Source of the DNA: Fibrella aquatilis | GTDB lineage: Bacteria; Bacteroidota; Bacteroidia; Cytophagales; Spirosomataceae | Assembly (NCBI RefSeq): GCF_017353255.1 | Contig: NZ_JAFMYU010000010.1 | Coordinates: 124,001 to 188,000, forward strand | Direction: 5' to 3' | DNA length: 64,000 nucleotides | Shown here: one piece after another, positions 8,397 through 17,197 of the stretch | Position numbering within the stretch: position 1 is the first letter of the stretch | How the letters are laid out: every line of letters begins with the position of its first letter | The notes under the pieces: generated by a model | Databases searched by the model: none | What the model was told of the DNA's origin: nothing | What the model saw: only the letters and a program-made list of their open reading frames with translations | Translations under genes and position numbers: made by a program

Positions 8397-9200
8397 ATGC
8401 CTCACCTTACCACCAACGGCATCAGCCTTTATTACGAAGAGCGCGGCGCGGGCGAACCGCTGCTGCTGATTATGGGCATCACGGCCCCCGGCTCGGTCTG
8501 GCAAAAACATGCCGACTTTTGGCAAAGTCAGTTTCGATGCATCATGCCCGACAACCGGGGCGTAGGCCGGTCAGACAAACCCGCCGGACCTTACACCACT
8601 GCCCAAATGGCCGACGATTATGCCGGGCTGATCGATCAGCTGGGGTTAGGAAAAGTCCGCGTTGTTGGGGTGTCGATGGGAAGCACCATTGCGCAGCAGC
8701 TGGCCCTGCGGCATCCCGACAAGGTGCGCTCACTGGTGCTGATGTGTCCCTGGGCACGTTGCGACCGCACTGCCGAGGCCATCTTTCGGCATATGGCCAC
8801 GATCAAAGCCCGCCTCCGACCAGCCGAGTTTGCCAACTATATACAGTTGCTGATCTACGCTAAACCAAGTTGGGACGATGATGCCCTGTACGCCGATTTC
8901 TTGGCAGGCCGGGCCGCCGCCGAAACCGATTCGTTGCCTCAGCCTTTGCACGGGCTGGAGGCGCAGGCCGAGGCGTGTATCACCCACAATACCTTGGCCG
9001 AGTTACCCCAGCTAATGCAGCCGTGTCTGGTGATTGGTGGGCGGCAGGACATTTTCACCCCCGCCTGGATGGCCCAGGAGGTGGCTGGGGCTATTCCCAA
9101 CGCCGAACTGCACCTCTACGACAATGCCGGACACGCCTTTCACTGGGAATGCATAGACGACTTCAATTCCAGAATAGCGAACTGGCTACTAACTCATTAA
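8397..9200 (+). CDS. Alpha/beta hydrolase
   Basis: A 267-residue cytoplasmic alpha/beta-fold hydrolase. The start at 8397 is preferred over an in-frame ATG at 8334, which would translate the repeat tract into a non-conserved leader. Nucleophile elbow GVSMGS with S93, acid in GGRQDIFTP and His in DNAGHAFHWE near residue 246 complete the triad; IMGITAPGSVW supplies the oxyanion strand region. Resembles esterases and proline-iminopeptidase-like hydrolases; the substrate is unknown. Last gene of the plus-strand run, possibly co-transcribed with the isomerases. Confidence 0.85.
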   Translation: MPHLTTNGISLYYEERGAGEPLLLIMGITAPGSVWQKHADFWQSQFRCIMPDNRGVGRSDKPAGPYTTAQMADDYAGLIDQLGLGKVRVVGVSMGSTIAQQLALRHPDKVRSLVLMCPWARCDRTAEAIFRHMATIKARLRPAEFANYIQLLIYAKPSWDDDALYADFLAGRAAAETDSLPQPLHGLEAQAEACITHNTLAELPQLMQPCLVIGGRQDIFTPAWMAQEVAGAIPNAELHLYDNAGHAFHWECIDDFNSRIANWLLTH

Positions 9201-9227
9201 CCAGCCCGCTACGTCCAGTTGCGTTTC

Positions 9228-9503
9228 TTAGACAAGCGCGTTGTAGGCCATCACCAACACGCTGGCGTTGATAGATGAGAATAAGATCGAAGCGATGCTA
9301 TCTGTTGCTTCGGCTATGGAGGTATCATGCCTGTGCCGGTAAAGGCGAATCATATGCCCCATAATCAACAGGACATTGATACCAGCAACACAGATACAGA
9401 GAAAGGCAATCATGCTGGGCTGTGTGACGATTGTAGGATTAAACCTACACACTGCCCAGTCAGTGCTGAAAGCATATTTATTAATGGGTTGCCAATGATG
9501 CAA
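9228..9503 (-). CDS. Small hypothetical membrane protein
   Basis: A possible 91-residue protein with two hydrophobic segments, at about residues 30-48 (MIAFLCICVAGINVLLIMG) and 68-90, separated by a charged, His/Arg-rich stretch. A shorter start at Met31 is also possible. It lies alone in a 356-base gap between convergent genes, and the remainder of that gap shows nothing else. No family recognised. The membrane-protein pattern argues it is real, but coding evidence is moderate. Confidence 0.5.
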   Translation of the reverse strand: MHHWQPINKYAFSTDWAVCRFNPTIVTQPSMIAFLCICVAGINVLLIMGHMIRLYRHRHDTSIAEATDSIASILFSSINASVLVMAYNALV

Positions 9504-9556
9504 TACTTATCGACTGGCCTGTTATAGTCTCATCACCGCACCTTTTTAGCTGATAG

Positions 9557-11971
9557 CTATTTCATCTTCACCAGTGTGACACCTGCACCGCCACGGTCAG
9601 CGTGTTCGTCGGCCATGCTGGCAACCTGTTTGTAGGACCGCAGGTGGTTGCGCACCAGTTGCCGCAAGATGCCGTCGCCTTTGCCGTGTACAATGCGCAG
9701 TTCGGGGTAGCCCAGCATGAGCGCACTGTCCATAAACCGGTCTACTTCGCCCAGTGCTTCTTCCCCGCGCCTGCCCCGAATGTCGAGGTTGAACGAGAAA
9801 TTGAGCATCTTCTCGTTGATGTCAACACCCTGCGTACGGGGTGCCTCGCGAATACCCACGGCCTCGCGGTAGGTCTTACGGCTTACTTTTTCGAGGCGGT
9901 TGAGCTTGATATTCGACTTCAGATCGCCAATGCGTACTTCGGCGTCTTTGCCGCGCAGAGTCAGTACTTCGCCAATGGCTGTTTGCCCTTCAATACGCAC
10001 GTAGCTGCCTACCGTAATAGGGCTGCCGTCTGTTTCGTATTCTTCCTCGGGCGTCTTCGGCTTTTCGGGCTCAACGATGACTTCGGGCTTCAGTGCGGCC
10101 TGTTCAAAGCGCTGAAGATCAGCTCGTACCAGGCGCGTAGCATCTTTGTCAGCTTTCGATTCCTTGATCTCCCGAATGGTCTGTTCAATCTTTTGGTTGG
10201 CCTCCTGCACCAGCGTTTTTGCCTTGGCTTTGGCCGTATTGATCAGCTGCTTCTGCTCGTTATCCAGCCGGGTTTTCAGGGCGGTATATTCGGCGAGTTG
10301 CTGGGCCACCTTGCGCTGATTGATGCTGATATCGAGGTTTTTTTCGGCAAAAACGCGCCGTTCGATGTCCAGTTCTTTCAGCAGCTTTTCAAAGTTCACT
10401 TGTTGCGAACCCAGCTTTTCTTTAGCCCGGTCAATGACGGCATTGGGTAGGTTGATCTTGCCCGCAATCTCAAACGCAAACGACGAGCCGGGGCGGCCCA
10501 TTTCCAATTCGTAGAGGGGTTCCAGCTTCTCGCCATCGAACCGCATAGCCCCGTTGATGAGACCCGGCGTTTTGTCGGCAAATACTTTCAGGTTGGTGTA
10601 GTGGGTGTTGATTACGCCAAACGCCCCCGACTTGTTCAGTTCTTCCAGGATGGCCTCGGCAATGGCCCCACCCTGCCCCGGTTCGGTACCCGTGCCAAAT
10701 TCGTCGATCAGAAACAGGGTACGCTTGTTGGCCCCCACCAGAAACTGCCGCATGTTGGTCAGGTGCGACGAGTAGGTACTCAGGTCGTTTTCCAGCGATT
10801 GCTCATCGCCGATGTCGATAAACAGGTTCTGAAACACGCCCATATCCGAGTGTTCGGCCATGGGCACCAGCAGGCCACACTGCACCATGTATTGCAGTAA
10901 CCCAATGGTTTTCAAGGCAATAGATTTACCACCGGCGTTGGGACCGGAGATAATCAGAATCCGCTGACGTTCATCGAGCTGAATAGCCAGCGGCACCACG
11001 GGCTTGCCCTGTTTCTGGTGCGACAGGTATAGCAGCGGGTGTCGGGCGGCGGTCCAGTTCAGCACGGGGCGGTTCATCACCTGCGGCATACCAGCCTGCA
11101 ATTGCCCCGCCAGTTTGGCCTTGGCTCGGATGAAGTCGATCTGCGCCAGAAAGTTAATAGCCTTGTTGAGGTCGGGTAAAAAAGGCCGGATATGATCAGT
11201 CAGCGCCAGCAGGATGCGGTACACTTCGCGGCGCTCTTCATACTCCAGTTCGCGCACTTCGTTGTTACCGTCGAATACCTCAGCGGGTTCCACGTACACC
11301 GTTTTGCCGGTATCTGATTCGTCGTGGATGAAGCCGCGAATCTTGCGTTTGTGCTCGGCTGCCAACGGAATTACCAGCCGCCCCCCACGAATGGTCAGGC
11401 CCAGGTCGTCGGGAATCCAGCCCTGTTGGCGGGCGGTGCGCAGCATGCCGTCGAGGCGTTTGCGGAGATTGGCCTGCTCCGAAATAATGCGCCGCCGGAT
11501 GTTGGCCAGTTCGGGCGATGCGTTGTCGCGCACATGGCCGCGATCGTCAATAACGCGTTCCAGGGCAGCCAGCAGGGCTTTATCGACGGTGACGGGCGCG
11601 GCCAGTTCGGTCAGAAACGGGTATTGGTCTTCTTCCTGATTGGCCAGGAAACGCAGGCAGTCCTGAATGGTCTTCAGAGCCAGCTTCAGGTCGAAAAACT
11701 CGTCTTCCATCAGCGTGATACCTTCCACGCGGGCCTTCTGCAACTGAGGGCGCACGTCGAGGTAGTTACTTTGCGGAAAATCGGGTTCGTACTGAACAAT
11801 CTGCGTAAACTCGTAGGTCTGCCGCAGCAGTTTATCAATCAGTTGGTGATTATCGGAAAAGCGAATCTTGTCCACGTAATCCTGCCCCAGCGGCGAGATA
11901 CAAGCCTGTCGCAGCAGTTCGCGGATTTTATCGAAACCAAGTTTTTGTTCGAGGGTATTGGGGTAAAGCAT
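9557..11971 (-). CDS. mutS2: MutS2-type ATPase/endonuclease
   Basis: An 804-residue MutS2 protein, the usual full length. The helical core runs to about residue 330. Walker A is SGPNAGGKS (about 342-350), followed by the family STYSSHL signal-like segment and FLIDEFGTGTEP as Walker B. A long coiled coil lies at about 515-620. The C-terminal Smr domain (about 727-804) has LDIRGRRGEEA and HGKGDGILR. In other bacteria MutS2 acts in suppression of recombination and in rescue of collided ribosomes, binding DNA or ribosomes as a dimer. The ATG overlaps the stop codon of the upstream thioredoxin-like gene in a TAATG arrangement, so the two are translationally coupled. Confidence 0.95.
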   Translation of the reverse strand: MLYPNTLEQKLGFDKIRELLRQACISPLGQDYVDKIRFSDNHQLIDKLLRQTYEFTQIVQYEPDFPQSNYLDVRPQLQKARVEGITLMEDEFFDLKLALKTIQDCLRFLANQEEDQYPFLTELAAPVTVDKALLAALERVIDDRGHVRDNASPELANIRRRIISEQANLRKRLDGMLRTARQQGWIPDDLGLTIRGGRLVIPLAAEHKRKIRGFIHDESDTGKTVYVEPAEVFDGNNEVRELEYEERREVYRILLALTDHIRPFLPDLNKAINFLAQIDFIRAKAKLAGQLQAGMPQVMNRPVLNWTAARHPLLYLSHQKQGKPVVPLAIQLDERQRILIISGPNAGGKSIALKTIGLLQYMVQCGLLVPMAEHSDMGVFQNLFIDIGDEQSLENDLSTYSSHLTNMRQFLVGANKRTLFLIDEFGTGTEPGQGGAIAEAILEELNKSGAFGVINTHYTNLKVFADKTPGLINGAMRFDGEKLEPLYELEMGRPGSSFAFEIAGKINLPNAVIDRAKEKLGSQQVNFEKLLKELDIERRVFAEKNLDISINQRKVAQQLAEYTALKTRLDNEQKQLINTAKAKAKTLVQEANQKIEQTIREIKESKADKDATRLVRADLQRFEQAALKPEVIVEPEKPKTPEEEYETDGSPITVGSYVRIEGQTAIGEVLTLRGKDAEVRIGDLKSNIKLNRLEKVSRKTYREAVGIREAPRTQGVDINEKMLNFSFNLDIRGRRGEEALGEVDRFMDSALMLGYPELRIVHGKGDGILRQLVRNHLRSYKQVASMADEHADRGGAGVTLVKMK

Positions 11972-12393
11972 TATTTAACGCTCTTCGCTACGCTGAGCAG
12001 GTCTTCGGCGGGCATGTAGCCCATTACCTTTTTCACCACGCGACCGTTGCCGTCGATGAACAGCATGGTTGGGTAGCCTTCCAGCGGGTATACCTGCGAC
12101 AGGGCCGGGCCTTCGCCTTTTTCCATGTCCATCTTCACGTTGATAAACCGCTTATTGAACACGTCGCCCACGGCTTTCTGCGTGAAGGTGTTTTTCTGCA
12201 ACAGCTTGCAGGGACCACACCAGCTGGCATAGGCGTCGAGGAAGATAACTTTCTTCTGAGCCTTGGCCTGCTTCAGAATGTCGGCCCAACGGGCTTCGGT
12301 AAACTGGATACCCGTTTTCGTATCGTCATTGGCGGGAGCGAAAGACGTGGCCGTGAAAAGAACAAAGAGGCAAAGACTAGCTAGGCGGATCAT
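11971..12393 (-). CDS. Exported thioredoxin-family protein
   Basis: A 140-residue thioredoxin-fold protein with an N-terminal signal peptide (IRLASLCLFVLFTATSFA) and the redox motif WCGPC in DAYASWCGPCK. GYPTMLFID provides the cis-Pro loop. The start at 12393 places the signal peptide at the N-terminus; an in-frame ATG 36 nt upstream only adds polar residues. It probably works as a periplasmic thiol-disulfide reductase. Directly upstream of mutS2 in the same transcript, with which no functional link is obvious. Confidence 0.88.
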   Translation of the reverse strand: MIRLASLCLFVLFTATSFAPANDDTKTGIQFTEARWADILKQAKAQKKVIFLDAYASWCGPCKLLQKNTFTQKAVGDVFNKRFINVKMDMEKGEGPALSQVYPLEGYPTMLFIDGNGRVVKKVMGYMPAEDLLSVAKSVK

Positions 12394-12416
12394 ACAGTGG
12401 CATTTGGTTTTAGATG

Positions 12417-12424
12417 CAAAAATA
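12417..12424 (-). promoter_or_regulatory. Candidate -7 box for the thioredoxin-mutS2 operon
   Basis: TATTTTTG on the minus strand matches TAnnTTTG, 23 nt upstream of the thioredoxin-like start. The -33 position falls in the inverted repeat at 12437-12522 and has no TTTG. Confidence 0.4.
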
Positions 12425-12436
12425 GTCAATAGTCAT

Positions 12437-12522
12437 AAGTCGTAAGTCTGAAAAGTCGTAAGTGGCCTCGCGACAGCAACCTAGCGCACGAAGTCACTTG
12501 CGACTTTCCAGACTTACGACTT
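12437..12522. repeat. 28-bp near-perfect inverted repeat (AAGTCGTAAGT words)
   Basis: 12437-12464 pairs with 12495-12522 (26 of 28 bases) around a 30-nt spacer. Each arm contains two copies of an AGTCGTAAGT-like word. It lies between the acidic protein gene and the thioredoxin promoter, and could end transcription from the former. Confidence 0.85.
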
Positions 12523-12537
12523 TCTATTCATAAACGA

Positions 12538-12864
12538 CTATTTCTCCGTACTCGTATTCCAGTCGGCATCTTCAACGTGGGTGGCTTCGGCGGGGGCTTG
12601 GCCCCAGGAGGCACGAGTGTTCTCGTCGATGTCGGCTTGTGACGGGCCATTGTCGTCGGTCTCGGCTACTAATTCGTCGGCGCTTTCTACGTCGTCGGCT
12701 ACGCTGTCGTTCACACCTTCGCTGTTTAGCTTGGAAGGCAGTTCGTTGGTTAAGTCTTTGTCGTTAAGCTGCGCCAGGTCGGGATGAGTACCCATGGTGC
12801 TATGCATTTGCTGAGCCGCATTCGACTCGGTGCTCTCTTTGCGGATGTTGCTTGATACGCTCAT
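12538..12864 (-). CDS. Small acidic low-complexity protein
   Basis: A 108-residue, strongly acidic, soluble protein rich in Asp, Glu, Asn, Ser and Ala, with no hydrophobic core, signal peptide or Cys. DLAQLNDKDLTNELP at about residues 29-43 is the only segment resembling a helix. Probably intrinsically disordered. It is followed upstream by a second protein of the same character (12964-13482), with which it may form a transcription unit. No family recognised; a stress or desiccation role would be a guess. Confidence 0.6.
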   Translation of the reverse strand: MSVSSNIRKESTESNAAQQMHSTMGTHPDLAQLNDKDLTNELPSKLNSEGVNDSVADDVESADELVAETDDNGPSQADIDENTRASWGQAPAEATHVEDADWNTSTEK

Positions 12865-12890
12865 GACGTTGATTGATTTGGTTATTAATT

Positions 12891-12947
12891 GGATGCTGGA
12901 CGTTGGACACTAGACGTTGGATACGTTACTGTAAACGTCCAGCATCC
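12891..12947. repeat. 14-bp perfect inverted repeat (GGATGCTGGACGTT words)
   Basis: 12891-12904 is the exact reverse complement of 12934-12947. The spacer and right flank carry further degraded copies (GGACACTAGACGTTGGAT; CCAGTGTCTAACATCC). The same word family recurs at 58206-58269. Confidence 0.8.
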
Positions 12948-12963
12948 AGTGTCTAACATCCCA

Positions 12964-13482
12964 TTAGTACGCTGGCTGGTTATCCAGTGAAGTGCCTGTT
13001 TCGGCAATGTCTTTGTCTTCTTTTTCCTGCGTCGCATCTTCGCCAGCTTCTGTCGGCGAATCGACACTTTCTTTGGCTTCCTGCTCTGCATCGGGCGTTT
13101 TCACTTCGGCGTCAGAGGCATAATCGTCGGGACCTGCGGTGGTTACGCTCACGGTGCTGGTGTTGGTTTTGCCCTCGCTGGCGGCGGCATTGCTCACGGC
13201 GGCTTCGGTTACTTCCATGGTGCTGTTGTCCATGTCACCCATGCGCAATACGCCGTTTTTGCTGTCCATATCCTGGCTGCCCATACCCCGGTTGTTGCGG
13301 CCATCCTGTCCGCCCCGCACATCCTGGCTATCCAGCCCGTTGGCCGAGTTCTCCTGCTGTTCGGTGTTAAGGTTGTCTTTGGCGCGGGCATCCGGCTCCG
13401 TATTATCGCTGCCCCGGGGGGCTTCTGTCTGTCCATTGATCTGCGCATCATCGCGCAGCACGGTTTTTTCGTCGGGTTCCAT
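12964..13482 (-). CDS. Acidic Gln/Asn/Asp-rich disordered protein
   Basis: A 172-residue hydrophilic protein starting at the ATG at 13482 (MEPDEKTVLRDD); an upstream in-frame ATG at 13608 would add 42 residues of different composition and is not favoured. Composition is dominated by Asp, Glu, Asn, Gln, Gly, Ser and Thr, with GMGSQDMDSKNG in the middle and a Glu-rich tail. No signal peptide or known domain. Likely disordered. Paired with the similar gene at 12538-12864. Confidence 0.55.
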   Translation of the reverse strand: MEPDEKTVLRDDAQINGQTEAPRGSDNTEPDARAKDNLNTEQQENSANGLDSQDVRGGQDGRNNRGMGSQDMDSKNGVLRMGDMDNSTMEVTEAAVSNAAASEGKTNTSTVSVTTAGPDDYASDAEVKTPDAEQEAKESVDSPTEAGEDATQEKEDKDIAETGTSLDNQPAY

Positions 13483-14023
13483 AACGTGATTACGTTGCGT
13501 TGGTAGTAGAGCCGAAACTGACCACCCGGAAAAAGGTTGTTCTATCTTAGGCAGTGACCCAAACAGGCCTTTTAATAAATAAGGATTTCCCGTTTTGCCT
13601 ATTCCCAAAGTAAACCTACATATTTGACAGTGTAACCGCCTGAAACGCCTGCGTAGCCCAGCATAGTGTATGGTTTCTACTGTGTGGCAGCTCGTTTTAG
13701 GTTACCCCCCGAAGTGATTCTACAATCTTAATAGTTGGATAAAGCGTAATTGAAAAGCGAACCGGCTCTGCCAGTTCGCTTTTTTGTTTTCATACTTTTC
13801 CTTAATATCAATAATGAAGTCAATACCCTGAGTAACATCGCAAATTATACTTAGTGCAACACCATATATTCTACAACTACTATTAAGTATAACATGTATG
13901 TTCAGGTAAAAATGTGAACATTCAGCAGTCTGCTAGTGAGAATTACATTAAAAATTTGTGAAATTTGCCTAGCCGGTACAATACCGGTACGTCTAACCAA
14001 TCACAAACTTCTTCTCAAATAGC
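13483..14023. other. 541-base gap: orphan terminator and upstream region of SusC operon
   Basis: No convincing gene. It contains a terminator-like hairpin at 13753-13784 with nothing recognisable upstream of it, a 9-bp inverted repeat TTATACTTA (13845-13853) / TAAGTATAA (13884-13892), and, nearer the SusC start, an imperfect -7-like GAAATTTG at 13960-13967 and a small CCGGTA/TACCGG hairpin (13973-13987). The right half is AT-rich and is presumably the SusC promoter and leader. Confidence 0.6.
13753..13784 (+). terminator. Rho-independent terminator without an obvious gene
   Basis: AAAAGCGAAC pairs with GTTCGCTTTT around a 12-nt loop and is followed by more T on the plus strand. A short plus-strand RNA ending here is possible. 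Confidence 0.65.
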
Positions 14024-17000
14024 ATGATGAGAAATTTACTCAAACTATGGCTGTTGCTGTTGTTATCTGTGCCTGCATTGGCTCAGTCTCAGGCAGTTAC
14101 AGGCAAGGTCACTTCATCAGACGATGGCTCGGCCATCCCCGGCGTCAGCGTAGTCATCAAAGGCACTACGCGCGGTACGACCACCGACGCCAACGGTGCG
14201 TTTCAGGTTACGGCCACCGACAAGTCGCAGTTGACGTTCTCGTACGTGGGCTTCAAAACCGTGACAATAACGGTGGGCAACCGCAGCACGATTGACGTGA
14301 AACTGGAAGCCGACGCTTCTTCACTGAACGAGGTAGTCGTAACGGCCCTGGGTGTGGTACGCCAGCAAAAAGAACTGGGTTCGGCCACGGAAGTGGTAAA
14401 AGCCGAGAAAATCACACAGGCACGAGCCGCCAACCTGGCGCAGGCGCTGTCGGGTAAAGTGGCCGGCCTACAGATCAATACCATCAACAATGGCGTTGAT
14501 CCTCAAACGCGGATTGTACTACGCGGCAACCGGTCGTTGCTGGGCAACAACCAGGCGCTAGTGGTTATCGACGGTACGCAGGTGCCACAGGAAGCCATTA
14601 ACTACGTAAACCCTAACGACGTAGAGAACGTGTCGGTGCTGAAAGGAGCCAACGCCGCTGCCCTGTACGGTTCAGAGGCGTCAAACGGAGCGATCCTGAT
14701 TACGACCAAGAAAGGTGCGGCTGGTGCCCCCCGGATCACGTTCGGTAACACATCGTCGATAGACCAGATTGGCTTTATGCCCAAGTTCAACGAACGCTTT
14801 GGTGCGGGTACGGAAAGCTACAGCCGAGAGTACATTCCATTTGAAAACCAGAGCTATGGTCCTGAGTTTGACGGATCTATTAAGGAGTTGGGGCAACCGC
14901 TGGAAGATGGCACTATTGCCAAGGCAGCGTACTCAAACATCCCCAACGGCCGTCGCAACGCGTTCGACAATGGGTCTGTTATTCAGAACGATATCTCGCT
15001 GACATCCGGTGATGCCAATGGCAGCTTCCTGATTTCGTTACAGGACGTGAACACAACGGGCATTACGCCGGGCGACAAGTCACGTCGGACGGGTGGCCGC
15101 TTCAACGCCACCCGGCAGTATGGCAAGTTCAGTGGCTCGTTCAACATCGATTACCGTATCAAGGAAGTTGACAGGACCAATTCAAATTTCTATAACAACA
15201 TTCTGAACACGGCCAGCAACATCGACCTGAATGAATATCGCAACTGGCGGCCCCTGCGGCTGGACAACGGCCAATTGAACCCAGCCAACCCCAATAACTA
15301 TTTTAACGATTACTTCGACAGCCCATTCTTTGCTAAAGATATTAATCGGGAAAATTCAACGAGTCGGGTATTGACGGGTAACTTCCAACTGAACTACGAA
15401 GCCACCTCATGGCTGAAGTTCCTGTATCGGTTCGGGGTAACTAACCAAAGCAGTGACGGCAAAAACACGTCGGCAAAATATGGTTATAGCGCCTTCGCCA
15501 AAGCCCATATCTACCGGGCTAAAGACCTGCCGGGTTCTGTTTCTGACTTTTCAAACAACAACCAGCGCATCAACCAGGATTTCTTCGCCACGTTGCAACA
15601 CACGCTCGGGCCTATTAAAGCAACATTGATTGCCGGTACTAACCTACAAGAGCGCCGATTTAAGCAGACATCAAATAATGCCAGTGCGCTGGTAATTCCT
15701 GATTTGTATAACGTAAGCAACCGCGTTGGCGAACCAGGCGTTGCGGAACGTACGGCTATGGCCCGCCTGGTGGGCGTGTATGGTGACCTGACGCTGGGCT
15801 ACAAAGACTTCCTGTTCTTGCATATGTCAGGTCGGAATGACTGGAGTTCAATTCTGGCCCCACAAAACCGGTCATTCTTCTACCCCGGTGCCGATATTTC
15901 GTTTGTGATGACCGACGCTATTCCGTCGCTGAAAAATGGCAACTTCCTGAGTTCTGCCAAGATTCGGGCTGCTGCCACGCGGGTAGGTCAGATTAACCTC
16001 CCCGGCGACTTTGGTGCCTATCAGTTAGAGACCGTTTTCAACCCCGGTGGTGGGTTCCCCTATGGTGGTCTGCCTGGTTTTACACTGGGCAACGTAGCTA
16101 ATAACCCCAACATTCAGCCTGAATTCCTCGACTCGTATGAAGTGGGTACCGAATTAGCATTCCTGGGCGACCGTGTTACGCTCGATATGTCGTACTACAC
16201 GCAGCGGAACACCAACCAGACCGTGCGTATCGACGTGTCGCCGGCCACGGGTTATTCAGGAGCGCTCATCAACACGGGCCGGTTGGATAACGACGGCTTC
16301 GAGATCGACCTGAAAACTACGCCTGTCCGGCTTGCCAACGGTTTCCGCTGGGATCTGGGCATCAACTACTCGCGGGTTAGCACCAAGGTTGTCTCTATTG
16401 TAGAAGGCCTTAAGGAGATTAACCTTAGCGATTATTACAACGCTGTCAACTCAGGTCTATACCAGATTTTCGCCGTTGAAGGGCAGCAGTTCCCGGTGGT
16501 GAAAGTGGTGGGTTACGAGCGTGAGCGCGATGCCGCGGGCAACATTATTCCGGGTGGCCGCGTAGTGGTTGACCCTGCTTCGGGTTATCCGCTCAAAGCC
16601 GCCGAACTGATTAATCTGGGCCAAACCAACCCACCTGACCGTCTGGGCATCAACAGCACCCTGCGGTATAAGGGCTTCGCCTTGTCGGGCACGGCCGAAT
16701 ACCGGGGTGGAAACCTGATTGCCCACGGTCTGGCCGAGTCGATGTGGTTTACGGGCGCAGCCTATGCCACCACAACCTATGGCCGTGAGCGGTTTATATT
16801 CCCCAACTCGGTAACCAAAAACGCCGACGGTACCTATGCCGCCAACACCAGCATTGCCGTGAAAGATGGTGGCCTGGGTGCGTTTGACAGCAACCTGCGC
16901 AACTTCGGCGAGAACTTCGTCACGAGTGGTGCCTTCTGGAAACTGCGCGAACTGGCCATTTCTTACACCGTGTCGCCTGCCTTGTTGCAGAAAACCCGTT

Positions 17001-17179
17001 TCCTGAAAAGCGCCAACGTGGGCCTGGTGGGTCGTAACCTGATCACCCTGCTGCCCAAAGAAAACATCTACACCGACCCCGAATTCAACAACAGCACGTC
17101 GAACGCGGTGGGTGTCAACGCCACCTCGATCACGCCGCCGCTGCGTTCGTATGGCTTCACGCTTCAACTTGGTTTTTAA
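14024..17179 (+). CDS. SusC/RagA-type TonB-linked outer membrane protein
   Basis: A 1051-residue outer-membrane importer that takes up glycans or peptides together with its SusD partner, powered by TonB. Signal peptide residues 1-21 (cleaved after ALA). A carboxypeptidase-regulatory-like domain follows (about 24-105: VTGKVTSSDDGSAIPGVSV, GTTRGTTTDANGAF), then NEVVVTALG, the plug (LSGKVAGLQI about 142-151, LRGNRSLLGNNQ, VVIDGTQVP) and a long beta-barrel ending in an aromatic residue (LQLGF). ATG codons at 14024 and 14027 are both possible. It heads a SusC-SusD-DUF1735 operon and is a paralogue of the SusC at 21647-24937. Confidence 0.95.
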   Translation: MMRNLLKLWLLLLLSVPALAQSQAVTGKVTSSDDGSAIPGVSVVIKGTTRGTTTDANGAFQVTATDKSQLTFSYVGFKTVTITVGNRSTIDVKLEADASSLNEVVVTALGVVRQQKELGSATEVVKAEKITQARAANLAQALSGKVAGLQINTINNGVDPQTRIVLRGNRSLLGNNQALVVIDGTQVPQEAINYVNPNDVENVSVLKGANAAALYGSEASNGAILITTKKGAAGAPRITFGNTSSIDQIGFMPKFNERFGAGTESYSREYIPFENQSYGPEFDGSIKELGQPLEDGTIAKAAYSNIPNGRRNAFDNGSVIQNDISLTSGDANGSFLISLQDVNTTGITPGDKSRRTGGRFNATRQYGKFSGSFNIDYRIKEVDRTNSNFYNNILNTASNIDLNEYRNWRPLRLDNGQLNPANPNNYFNDYFDSPFFAKDINRENSTSRVLTGNFQLNYEATSWLKFLYRFGVTNQSSDGKNTSAKYGYSAFAKAHIYRAKDLPGSVSDFSNNNQRINQDFFATLQHTLGPIKATLIAGTNLQERRFKQTSNNASALVIPDLYNVSNRVGEPGVAERTAMARLVGVYGDLTLGYKDFLFLHMSGRNDWSSILAPQNRSFFYPGADISFVMTDAIPSLKNGNFLSSAKIRAAATRVGQINLPGDFGAYQLETVFNPGGGFPYGGLPGFTLGNVANNPNIQPEFLDSYEVGTELAFLGDRVTLDMSYYTQRNTNQTVRIDVSPATGYSGALINTGRLDNDGFEIDLKTTPVRLANGFRWDLGINYSRVSTKVVSIVEGLKEINLSDYYNAVNSGLYQIFAVEGQQFPVVKVVGYERERDAAGNIIPGGRVVVDPASGYPLKAAELINLGQTNPPDRLGINSTLRYKGFALSGTAEYRGGNLIAHGLAESMWFTGAAYATTTYGRERFIFPNSVTKNADGTYAANTSIAVKDGGLGAFDSNLRNFGENFVTSGAFWKLRELAISYTVSPALLQKTRFLKSANVGLVGRNLITLLPKENIYTDPEFNNSTSNAVGVNATSITPPLRSYGFTLQLGF

Positions 17180-17197
17180 TCAACAGACAACACAATC

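Noticed and set aside
16457-17167. Long antisense frame at the 3' end of the first SusC gene
   Set aside because: The SusC barrel on the plus strand is unmistakable to its last residue; the antisense product has no recognisable feature.
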